Source: Cheiracanthium punctorium (lineage: Eukaryota; Arthropoda; Arachnida; Araneae; Cheiracanthiidae). From it: a stretch of DNA of 64,000 nucleotides. Positions 55,522 through 64,000 of the stretch are shown one piece after another (within the stretch, counting starts at the first letter, position 1; the number at the start of each line of letters is the position of its first letter). Under the pieces are notes generated by a model, which was not told where the DNA came from, made no database searches, and saw only the letters and a list, made by a program, of their open reading frames with translations. The stretch spans positions 1 to 64,000 of the forward strand of contig JAWZYV010011900.1 of the NCBI GenBank assembly GCA_038373885.1, written 5' to 3'. The position numbers were made by a program, and so were the translations under genes.

Positions 55522-55527
55522 AATAAA
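55522..55527 (+). terminator. Polyadenylation signal AATAAA with GT-rich downstream element
   Basis: AATAAA followed 9-30 bp later by 'tttgttgtttttgttattg', a typical U/GU-rich element. About 280 nt after the stop of the 54944 ORF. Confidence 0.45.
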
Positions 55528-55559
55528 GTGCATTTGTTGTTTTTGTTATTGTATCAGTG

Positions 55560-56290
55560 TATATTTTCAGCCGAGTTCTGTATTTCGTATGGCAGAAATA
55601 GTTTTCCTCCTTTTTTTTTTTTTTTTTTTTTTTTCCCCTTCAAAAAAAGAAGTACCATGTTCAACGCGTATATTTATTTATTTGTGATTATGCATGAACA
55701 GCGATAATTTTTTACGCGTGGACTGATATCAAATATTCTTTTTTATTGGAAAAATATGGTCACGTTCTGATGATATTATCATTCCGAAAATAAAATAAAA
55801 AACACGTTTTTAAACCATTGCTAAAAAGGCTGCTAGTAACGGCACTGGTTTTAATGTCAAAAATCGCCAAGGTTGGTCGCTTTTGGAGATTTATCGCCAA
55901 GTTTGGCGTTAAAAAAGGTTCCCAAAACGGAACTTCGTTTACCGTTATCTTCTGCATTTGGCGAGAATTTGCCGAACCCTACTATTTTCATTGGGAATTA
56001 TGATATAGCTTAGCCATACCGGCATATGCCAAAAGTCCCCAAAGTTGGCCAGATCTGGCTATCTAAGTTTGGAGTCAAAAAATAAGTCCCCAAGACTGAA
56101 ATTACCTTGGCGATATGTTGTATTTAGCGAGAATTTGCCAAACCGTACCAGTTTACAATGGGAATAATTTTTCGGTATGCTGAAGTAATCTGAAGTCCGT
56201 TTTCTTTTTTTAAAGCATTCTCGTTATTTTGAATATTAAATCAGTAGTCAACTATGTAAGCGTAGCCAGATCTAAAACTCTGAGAGAAGC
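55560..56290. repeat. Decayed GGCGA-type dispersed repeat
   Basis: 'aatcgccaaggttgg', 'tatcgccaagtttggcg', 'ttggcgagaatttgcc' (55860-55975) repeat with small changes at 56028-56145, a tandem step of about 165-170 bp close to the HINE unit length. T run at 55610-55634. Confidence 0.45.
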
Positions 56291-56295
56291 CTATA

Positions 56296-57265
56296 CCCAG
56301 ACAGCACATAAGCTCAAATCAAGCTTGATATTTCTTTGAATTTGATGTATTAATACAAGCTTGACAGTTCAACTCCTTTTAATCTTGCAGCAAGCTTGAG
56401 ATTACAAAAAAAAATGAGTCAGCAAATATATTCCCGCCGAATTTATAAGTCATTTTGAACTGTCAAGCTTGAATACATCTTGATTATTGCTTGATTTGGA
56501 ACACATAACAAATAATTTATCATCAATCATAAATGTACTTGACCATAGAATTATGAAAAAAACATTCTATATTTCCAAATATTGAAATTGTTCAAAATAA
56601 AATACAAATATACTACAAAATTGATTTCAAAATCAGTCGTTTGTCTCGATTTTGGCCAATATTTCCCAATATGAGTGTCGCGATATTGAAAGTTTTAATA
56701 TGTGTGCTGCTTTTAAGTTTATATTATGCTTATTTCCCTATAAGTAGAGTCTCTAAATCACACATAACGTTATTTTAATTTTGATTCATCCCATGGAAAA
56801 ATAAAAGATGCAGATCGGCATCGGGCAATACGGATCAATCATGCCCAAAAAAAAAAAAGGCGTGACAACCATAACAGTCGCTTCAAACTTTAGTCATGCC
56901 ACCTCGAGCCAGATTGGCATGGTGGTTAGGACGCTGGCTTCCCGCACCTTAGGTCCCGAGATCGATCCCAGTCGCGGACTCTAGACGGTAACAGGTTAAA
57001 ATAACTTACGGTTTCAGCCTAGAGGGGAAAATGCGTGGGAAAATAAAATAAATGGGGCAAGTTCGCCGACCGGCGCCCCATGTATTTGGGAAAAATTTTT
57101 AGAGTGCAGTAAGTTTGAATTAAGCTTGCTTTGTCAAGCTTAATGTAAGTTGGGCAAGTGTAAACTTGAACACTTGATTCAAGCTTGCATTAAGCTAACA
57201 CGCTTCAAGCTTAATTCAAGTTTATTGATAAATCAAGCTTACTGCAAGTTTGATGTGATGTCTGG
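56296..57265. mobile_element. Inverted-repeat element (CCAGACAGCACAT) rich in CAAGCTTG
   Basis: CCCAGACAGCACATAAG at the left, inverted CCAGACATCACATCAAAC at the right. CAAGCTTG / AAGCTTGA motifs recur near both ends (56322-56400 and 57125-57245). Family not identified; no convincing duplication. A SINE sits inside. Confidence 0.6.
56917..57105 (+). mobile_element. tRNA-derived SINE (SINE-1)
   Basis: GGCATGGTGGTTAGGACGCT resembles a tRNA A box and D loop, and GAGATCGATCCCAGTC about 40 bp on resembles a B box. A non-tRNA body with 'ggcgccccatgtatttggg' follows. Would be transcribed by RNA polymerase III in its active form. Differs from SINE-2. Confidence 0.6.
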
Positions 57266-57514
57266 TTAATAATACGTCAGTATTATTACAGACTGCTCTT
57301 GGAGCCTATAAGGCATTTTTATATTGCATGCTCAGAACCCATATTGCACCAATTATTTACCTCAATACTTGTACGAAACCCGTTTGCAATGTGCTGTCCA
57401 AATTCAGAAAATTAAATGAATTGTAAAATGCAAAGACCTTTTCGATCTCTTAAGAGTGCTATTCAGGCGTAAGTATTAAAACTTTTCATACTCCTACTAT
57501 AAGAGTGACTAATT

Positions 57515-57612
57515 TAGCTGAAATTTCAGGCACGGGCTCCGACTTAAATAACATCGCTCGGGCTCACGGGGGCTCGAATTAAAAGTCCTCTGGCTCGGGC
57601 TTTAAAAAATGA
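57515..57612. mobile_element. hAT-Q fragment (right-end array)
   Basis: 'gggctccgacttaaataa', 'gctcgggctca' and 'aaaagtcctctggctcggg' match 28940-29030 of copy 2. The terminus CATCTCTA is missing. Confidence 0.65.
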
Positions 57613-58250
57613 AAATGGTGTTATTGTTACTGATCGTCTTAAGAAATTGTACTGGTTACAATCACAAATGAAATTTAATACCGTTTCTTGCATTTCTCTC
57701 CTTGGAATAGATTATGAGAAGTTTGTGTCACTCAAGAGTGGTTGGTATGTTTGTTCCTAGGTTGTTCGACACGTACTATGAATCATTTCGATGACTTATA
57801 TATGAGGCTTTGGGTAAATCATTGAGGAGTAAACGTTCTCGCATTTTATACACAGATTCCGCTTATATTCTGAAATACATGGTATTTTGAGGAAGTGTGC
57901 GTGTGTGTTGGGGGGTACTGACATAGTAAACCGAAATGTTTGAAAGATTTTTATTTATTAGCACTAGAGTTCTAGTTCGCGAAGGTATTTTTTGTTGACA
58001 TTATCTATGGACATTTCTGTGAACCGATTTTTGCGGACATATTTTTGTAGACATGATTTGTGTCGATAAGATGTTCAAAGCGGCCAATATTTGCAATTTT
58101 TGATGATTTATATGCGTGTTTCTCGTCAAAACACAAGTCCCCAAAACTGAACCTAGCTTGGCGGTATCTTCCATATTTGTCGAGAAACTTGCAAACGCTA
58201 CAATTTATTACGAAGGAGAAGTTTAGTTAGAATATGAGTGGCGAAGATTG
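57613..58250. other. No gene; GGCGA-type motif at 58130-58180
   Basis: AT-rich. 'ctagcttggcggtatcttccatatttgtcgag' at 58150-58180 is the dispersed GGCGA motif. Confidence 0.3.
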
Positions 58251-58252
58251 TA

Positions 58253-58950
58253 AAACTGTTTTAGCAGGCCATTTTAATAAAGATTTCAATTCTGAAAAAT
58301 GTTGTTTGGAACAAGGAAGACAAACACGGCACACCCATGGATTATGATGCACATTCCAAACAGTATTTATAAAGGTGAAGTGCATTTAGAACATGCTTGG
58401 CGAAGATTGTAAAACAGTTTTAGTCGGCGATTTTAATATAGATTTCAATCCTGAAAAATGCTTTATTTAACCAGATCAGGGGTCGATGCTGACAAAAATT
58501 AGGTCCTTTTTGCGGCCCCTTCATAAATTTACAATCGATTAAAACGACCCCCTTCCCAAAAATGCAATCGATTAAAGCGGCCCTTCATTGGCATTTTAAC
58601 CTACATTTTAATCTGTTTTATCAATTATTCTAACAAAAAAAAAGTAACTTCTATTAAAAATTCGTAAAGAAATTTACAAAAGTAGGTGCTGTAATTCACA
58701 AAATTAAGTATTGAAATTCACAAAAATAAGCAATTTTCACAAAAATTGGGACCCTGGAAAAAATTCTTGGATCGACCACTGGAGATGACAAGCACGGCAC
58801 ACTCATGGACTATTCCAAACAGTATATTTATAAAGGTCAAGTGTCGTTAGAACATGCTTGGCGAAGATTGTAAAACAATTGTAGTAGGCGATTTTAATGT
58901 AGATTCAAATTCCGAAGAAGTGTTTTATGGAACAAGGGAGAAAAATACCG
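58253..58950 (+). pseudogene. Three tandem remnants with GDFN (endonuclease-like) motif
   Basis: Three units start 'gaagattgtaaaac' at 58253, 58402 and 58863. They read EDCKTVLAGHFNKDFNSE, EDCKTVLVGDFNIDFNPE and EDCKTIVVGDFNVDSNSE. A hydrophobic strand followed by GDFN is the hallmark of the exonuclease-endonuclease-phosphatase fold found in LINEs and in Helentron-encoded proteins. Each unit soon hits a stop. The third is separated by an insertion (58477-58781). Too short for certain assignment. Confidence 0.4.
58477..58781. mobile_element. Inverted-terminus element (CAGGGGTCGAT) in the GDFN tandem unit
   Basis: CAGGGGTCGATGCTGAC faces inverted CAGTGGTCGATCCAAGAA. It separates 'cctgaaaaatgcttta' from 'gacaagcacggcacac', contiguous in the first unit. 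No 8-bp duplication seen. Related sequence at 33068-33370 and 49475. Confidence 0.55.
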
Positions 58951-58985
58951 CACACATATGAATAATGATACGCTTTCAAACTTAA

Positions 58986-59069
58986 CCCTTTCCCAATGCT
59001 GAAAAAAGGGCAGCCGTTGCCATCGCTCGACTTAACCACCAGCAAGATGGCGGACGATCGAAATGTTCA
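58986..59069 (-). mobile_element. piggyBac-A fragment (copy 10) with shortened end
   Basis: TTAA at 58982-58985 followed directly by CCCTTTCCCAATGCTG, so the outer GAGGCGCAACCCTTT piece is missing as in copy 2. The copy breaks off after 'cgatcgaaatgttca'. Confidence 0.7.
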
Positions 59070-59356
59070 GAGAGACAAACTTATTTTTGAGAGTCGCACC
59101 GGATTCCCACGTGCTTGAAACGGATAGAAATCGCAAAATTTTTGAATTCGTAGAAATGTACAGACAAAAGTCTAATTTTATTTATATAGATTTTTAATAT
59201 TTTCGTTTTTCTACCCTATTTTTTAGAGCAAAGTATTGTAAAAAATATTCAGGTAGTTTCTCGCCTCAAAGGCTTGGAAATGACAAAGTATAAAAAGAGT
59301 TGCTGTCATGGGGGCTTGATTCAAGGCCATAACCCCGAAATTTAAAATTTTGTTAA

Positions 59357-59947
59357 CACTTTAACGCGCAGTGATCCCGCTCTGAGAACACCAAACTCTG
59401 ACGTTCTGACTCTTGCCAGTCACGAAGAATAGATTTGATTTCTATAAAAAATAGTTGCGGGTGACATAGCTCCACGAGAATCCTTTACTTTTTAGCGCGT
59501 CATTTCCCGGAAAAAAATGGTCACGATTCTTTTTAGCAGCACTGACATCTGCTGAAAAATGGAAGAATGCGAGAACAGCTGCGTAGATTGCCCAATGCTG
59601 AAAAAAGGGCAGCCGTTGCCATCGCTCGACTTAACTACCAGCAAGATGGCGGACGGTAGTTGGTAGTTAAGCAAAGGCGATGGCAACGCGGGTGCCCTTT
59701 TTTCAGCATTGGGAAATCTATTCAGCTGTTCTCGCATTTTTCAGCAGATGTCAGTGCTGTTAAAAATAATCGTGACATTTGTTTTTTTTTTTTTACGGGA
59801 AATGACGTACTAAAAAGTAAAGGATTCTCGTGGAGCTATGTCACCCGCAACTATTTTTAAAGAAATCCAATCTATTCTTCGTGACTGGCAACAGTCAAAA
59901 CGTCTGAGTTGGGTGTTCCCAGAGCGGTAACACTGCGCGTTAAAGGG
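59357..59947. mobile_element. piggyBac-A variant (copy 11): near-perfect 590-bp palindrome
   Basis: TTAA at 59353-59356 and 59948-59951. Unlike other copies both halves are the family's left half: the unique segment with 'gtgacatagctccacgagaatcc' occurs at 59460-59482 and inverted at about 59826-59848. The centre lies near 59652-59675 (GGCGGACGGTAGTTGGTAGTTAAGC). Arms are about 290 bp, so it could fold into one long hairpin. Confidence 0.85.
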
Positions 59948-59951
59948 TTAA

Positions 59952-60595
59952 TGGAATGAGGCTACAAAATAGAGGCGACGCATGGATTATGATACGCTTT
60001 AAATATATTGCACTTCACTTCTTATTTAAAATATAAGTGTTTCAGATTTTTTTTACAAAAAATTGTGTTTTCTAGTTTGATTGTAAAAATAACTAAGAAA
60101 TGATGCAAATGATACATTAAAGTGATAATGCTAGTAATTATCACCCCTTTTTTTTAATTAGCTATGACAATTGATTCTTATCTTTTTAAGAGTCGGAATG
60201 ATTAATTTTAGGTGATTTCGTGCCTTAAAAACCACTTGTGAAGTGTCGGAGCAATTTCTTATTTGCTCCGTCTTTCTTGCAGGCTTATTTGAAGACGGAT
60301 TTCTTTCTTTCTTTCTTAGAAACGTAATAAGTGAATGCAGTCAGTGAGTAATGTCGAAAAAAAATGCTAATAGGCGGTGGGACCGCAAGAAAATTAACTC
60401 TCAGTTAAAATGCAAGACCAAGAGACTCTCGGTTGTTCTTCTTAAGATGATTCTTTTTCCAACCCAGCTATTCATCATTACTACTATTGGTAGAAGGTGA
60501 AGCCCGTTGTGGTAGCTATTGCAATCGCTGATAGAAAAAACATTTGACGAAAACATGTCTACACATAATATATTTAATATTCGTCCACTTAAAAT
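59952..60595. other. No recognised gene
   Basis: AT-rich with a short CTTT run (60301-60320). A minus frame at 60401-60652 enters HINE-1 and has no domain. Confidence 0.35.
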
Positions 60596-61080
60596 AAAAA
60601 ATCTGGAGTGACTCCACGCGACTTTGTGTACACATACGAAGATCATTACCAAGCATTTAAATAAATTTTAATCGATGAATAATCCAAACACCTATACCAA
60701 ATTGAAGCTCAATCGAATGCACCGTTTAAGCGCTTGCGCACTTTCAAGAATTTCTTATGCCATAATGTAAAAGAAATCTTTGTCGTAGCCCTGTACTACG
60801 TCTTCTACACAACAAAATCAATACCCGTCTTACGATGGTGGTTTATAACTTATATACCCAATTTGAGCTCAATCGAATGGACCGTTTAAACGCTAGCGCA
60901 CTTTCAAGAATTTTCTCCCATAGGCCGTAATGTAAAAGAAATCTTTGTCGTAGCCCTGTAGAAAAATTATAAGTCCTATACACATCCAAATCAATTCCGG
61001 TCTTCCGACGGTGGTTTGTAACCTATATACCCAATTTGAACTCAATCGAATGCCCCGTTTATTAGCTATCGTGTTCACTC

Positions 61081-61113
<33 letters not shown>

Positions 61114-61257
61114 TACATACATACATACATACATAACATCTCGTAAAAATAGCATAAATTAATCAGAAGACCTGAAAACGTGTCAATACACCAAAATCTC
61201 GAAGTCGAATTTCTTCATGATTACAATACTTTCCTTACATGGTACATGTTCGAAAGT
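60596..61257 (-). mobile_element. HINE-1 copy F
   Basis: A run with TCTGGAGTGACTCCA hairpin (60602-60616), decayed subterminal repeat, two tandem units, AC/CATA microsatellite (61083-61135) and TTCGAAAGT terminus. The flanks 'ccacttaaaata' and 'ataacttcgtattc' match the uninterrupted family J sequence at 24929-24955. Confidence 0.8.
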
Positions 61258-61648
61258 AATAACTTCGTATTCAATTTTTATTATACACCGAAATCGAATG
61301 TCATGCCCTACAGGAAACGTGCGGAAACTTTGCGTGTTCGAACGATTTCGTTTAGTCGAAACATCCCCTCTCACATATCAATGCTTCAAGCAAGGAAATC
61401 GTTTTATTTGTAGAAAAAAAATTAAACTACGTAATCTGGTAAAACTATTTTAAGCGAATTGGAATCACAATTTTCCGTTCAAAGGCTGATAACCGTGACT
61501 TCAGTAGGGCGGCATTATCGCTTGAGACACCTAATTTTGTCAAGCAAATGAATGATTCACTTTTTTGACTCTGGGAAATAAAATAGAGCGGAACACCGCG
61601 AAAAATCGCTCGAAAATTGTGGAACGGGAGGGATTTTCAGATTTTGAA
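61258..61648 (-). repeat. Family J copy, interrupted by HINE-1 F
   Basis: Aligns with 24940-25045 and 26200-26420. Ends at 'gggattttcagattttga', where piggyBac-A copy 12 begins. Confidence 0.6.
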
Positions 61649-62362
61649 CCCTTTAACGCGCAGTGTTCCCGCTCTGGGAACACCCAACTCTGACGTTTTG
61701 ACAGTTGCCAGTCACGAAGAATAGATTGGATGTCTATAAAAATAGTTGCAGGTGACTTAGCTCCACGAGAATCCTTTACTTTTTAGCACGTCTTTTCCCG
61801 TCAAAAAAGGGTCACGATTCTTTTTAACAGCACTGACATCTGCTGAAAAATGGAAGAATGTGAGAACAGCTGGATAGATTGCCCGATGCTGAAATAAAAG
61901 GGCAGCCTTAACTACCAGCAAGATGGCGGACGATCGAAACGTTCATCGCGTGCCACAGATCTAGAGACTCTTCTTTGACGCAGTTGGCTGTGCCGGCATA
62001 TCGAAACGTTCATCGCGTGTCTGTGCCAGTAGGGATGGACGCGAGACGACTTTTTTGCGAGACGAGACAGAGATTTACAGCTTTTTTGCGAGACGAGACA
62101 CACATTTTTAACATTACGCTATAGGGATTTTTGCGAGACGAGACAAGCTTTTAGGCTATTTTGCGAGACGCGAGACGCTTATTTTTCGTCTCGCGTCCAT
62201 CCCTATGTGCCGGCACAGCCAGCTGTCGCCAAAAAAGGGTCTCTAGATCTGTGGCACGCGATGAACGTTTCGATCGTCCGCCCTCTTGTTGGTCGTTAAG
62301 TCGAGCGATGGCAAAGGCTGCCCTTTTTTCAGCATTGGTTTAAGGGTTGCGCCTCAAAGGGG
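61649..62362 (+). mobile_element. piggyBac-A MITE copy 12, split by hAT-H
   Basis: CCCTTTAACGCGCAG after TTTTGAA (decayed TTAA) and inverted CCCCTTTGAGGCGCA before TTAA at 62363-62366. hAT-H (62030-62205) sits in the palindrome centre. The centre also contains a small extra copy of 'tcgaaacgttcatcgcgtg' (62001-62019). Confidence 0.82.
62030..62205. mobile_element. hAT-H MITE copy 2
   Basis: TAGGGATGGACGCGAGACGA and its inverse. Duplication TGTGCCAG (62022-62029) / TGTGCCGG (62206-62213), one mismatch. Highly similar to copy 1 but inverted in its core. Confidence 0.9.
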
Positions 62363-62366
62363 TTAA

Positions 62367-62509
62367 GAGCATTTTGAAGAGCTGTTTGACGAGCAAAAGA
62401 AAGATCTGGAGAAGACGTTTTTTTCACTTTCTGCCGCGCGGCAGATGGTTGAAAAAATTTACTACGAATCACTTTCGATGCCGGGTCATGCACTTTTGGA
62501 GATGCTCGA
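62367..62509 (+). CDS. Exon-like fragment, 47 codons, with splice donor
   Basis: The frame reads EHFEELFDEQKKDLEKTFFS, LSAARQMVEKIYYESLSMPG and HALLEMLE and meets GTAAGT at 62510-62515, a consensus donor. Amphipathic, charged, low in the Phe/Lys bias of chance frames here. The 5' side is cut by the TTAA of piggyBac-A copy 12 (in-frame TAA at 62364), so the acceptor is missing. I do not recognise the protein. May be the remnant of a host exon or of a transposase. Confidence 0.4.
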
Positions 62510-62921
62510 GTAAGTATTTATTATTCCCTCCCCCCCTTCCATCTCTTGTCTCGGCCGCAGGCAGTTTCTAGCGAAGTGAGAGAGTTTTTGGGGAGCTCTG
62601 TGATCGTGTTGCTATCAAGGTCGAATGTGGCTGCAAGGTAACAAACAGTATGACTGGATGAGTAACATTGTTGCTTCACACGTCAGTAGCTGGAAAGGGA
62701 AAAAAAAAATAATAATAGCGATAAATATGCGCCAGTGTAATAATAATAGTGGTCATCATAGTACTGTGCATGCTAACATGGTAACTTTTTTTCCACCTTC
62801 TGTTTTCTTTTAGAAGTATTGAAGTAGCGACATTGTTTGCAAGAAGTGCGTGCGTGCGTGTGTGTGTGGGGGGGGGGTGTCAAAATGTGTACCCTTTGAG
62901 TGTGGCGTTGCTATTCATGGG
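62510..62921. other. No recognised feature
   Basis: Follows the donor-like site. Contains C and G runs (62527-62536, 62869-62877) and a TGCG/TG run (62846-62868). No acceptor-exon pair recognised. Confidence 0.3.
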
Positions 62922-63423
62922 CAGGGACCGATCTGCACACTTGGGGGCCCAGGGCACAGATACTTTCGGGGGCCCCCTGCACAAAAATTTTCCGCAGAGT
63001 ATTACTTAATTAAATTAAGTTAAAACCCATTATCATTCCTAAGTTAACCCTATGTAAACATTAAAAATCAGTAAAATGTCATACGACAAATACCACTTTT
63101 ATGAATTTTTCAATTTTTAAATGTTTTTATGGATACTTACAGCCGTCACACACCTTAGAAAAACGATAAGCATGCTGACGTGTCCTATCGAATTTGCAAA
63201 TATCGAGTTTATCGAATATCGAATCGAATGCATAATTTTTAACATTATAAGTTACATTAAATTAAAAATTTTGAATATTTGTGAAGTAAGTAATCCAGAA
63301 ATTTTACTCTTGAGAGATAATTTTAGTAGTTATTATGATTGCATAAAAGGAAGTTTTGGGTGCTCTTAAAAATCGGGGGTTAAGGGCACGTGCCGCGAAT
63401 GCCCCGCTGTAAATCAGTCCCTG
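62922..63423. mobile_element. hAT element (CAGGGACCGATCTGC), 502 bp
   Basis: CAGGGACCGATCTGCA and inverted CAGGGACTGATTTACA. Duplication TTCATGGG (62914-62921) / TTCATAGG (63424-63431), one mismatch. A similar right end (gaatgccccgctgtaaa) occurs at 38193-38210. Confidence 0.82.
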
Positions 63424-63473
63424 TTCATAGGACAGATGCGCACTATTTCTGTCAGCGGCGTAACTGCTTAGGT

Positions 63474-64000
63474 CAGGGGTTCCCAAACTTTTTTCGCCGC
63501 GGCACTCTTGTCAGGCTATACATTTACGGCAGGTTACCTTTAAAGCAATTAGGTTAAAATGAAATAGTTAGGATGCATTTTACATAACTTCTTTTATGTC
63601 GTTTATAGGGCTAACTATCAAGAAAGTACCCTCTTGGGAAAGGGATGTAGATTTTTGACACCCCCTCTCCCATTTCAGGGAGTTCCTGTAAAAGAGAGGC
63701 TACTGGACATTGAAATCTCTCGAACTCGCCCGAAATATTTTTATTTTCGCCCACTTGATCACTGGCTTGGCTAACTTTTTTGTTGCTTCTAGGGGAAAAC
63801 CGCCCAAAACTCAAGACCGCCGCGAGGTAGGCTGCCGATCTAACGGTCTGGAATTTTGGGCCAGCGTTCAGCGGCACCCACAGAAAGCTATAGGACTTTA
63901 TTTATTATAGACTACTGACGAGTCAGACGCGAATGAATGTATTGAGCATTTTTTTCAGTAACAAAGAATTGTCTTGTCTTCGGAAAGTTGAATTTTACTG
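63474..64000. mobile_element. hAT left terminus (CAGGGGTTCCCAAAC) plus SINE-2-like inverted piece
   Basis: CAGGGGTTCCCAAACTTTTT at 63474 is a hAT terminus whose partner is not in the window, so the right limit is unknown. 63790-63870 contains 'gggaaaaccgcccaaaactc' and, facing it, 'gatctaacggtctggaattttggg', both orientations of the SINE-2 core. Confidence 0.4.

Overview
The window looks like intergenic, repeat-saturated DNA from an animal, most likely an arthropod. It is AT-rich and carries no prokaryotic gene organisation. Non-autonomous DNA transposons of eukaryotic types fill it, with tRNA-like SINE pieces, a Penelope-like retroelement remnant and one apparently intact Tc1/mariner element. 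From memory, that Tc1 lineage resembles elements abundant in spider genomes, so a chelicerate source is plausible, but the species cannot be fixed from the sequence. The only convincing full-length coding sequence is the Tc1 transposase (41583-42611, +). Two weaker host-like or unrecognised coding candidates are a small unit with TATA box, ORF and polyadenylation signal (54563-55527) and an exon-like stretch with a splice donor (62367-62515).

The dominant families were defined here by comparing copies inside the window. (1) Helentron/HINE-like elements: HINE-1 has six copies (22-884, 4127-4761, 31060-32093, 33533-34530, 38331-38996, 60596-61257) and HINE-2 has one long copy (1241-3262). Both share an asymmetric inverted repeat, a 3' hairpin followed by an AGATTTTTT end, a central microsatellite and tandem units of about 173 bp. 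(2) piggyBac-like TTAA elements: family A has 12 copies carrying a long internal palindrome, family B two and family K two. (3) More than 20 hAT-like elements with CAG or TAG termini, most with exact or near-exact 8-bp target duplications. (4) A Tc1 element with 27-bp perfect terminal repeats and TA duplication. (5) A Penelope-like remnant with a GIY-YIG reading frame and a hammerhead-like motif.

Layout: 1-6 kb holds K interrupted by HINE-1, then HINE-2, a hAT MITE, HINE-1 and a minisatellite. 7-13 kb holds the Penelope remnant, piggyBac-A, an 850-bp hAT, a second hAT and an inverted GC-rich duplication. 13.6-16.9 kb is a hAT-in-hAT nest with a broken BED-finger frame. 17-21 kb holds a SINE split by piggyBac-A, a GTCAC-rich inverted element and a 100-bp satellite. 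21-32 kb is a mosaic of piggyBac B/A/K, hAT and HINE-1 including a three-level nest. 32-40 kb holds SINE, HINE-1 and hAT copies plus an unusual five-module CG-spaced inverted array (36688-37469). 41-43 kb is Tc1. 43-55 kb is mostly low-information AT-rich DNA with scattered MITEs. 54.5-55.5 kb is the unknown transcription-unit candidate. 56-64 kb holds further MITEs, SINEs, a palindromic piggyBac-A variant and the exon-like fragment.

The elements do not form a pathway. What they record is insertion history: several copies interrupt others precisely, so related empty sites and target duplications allow relative dating within this one window.
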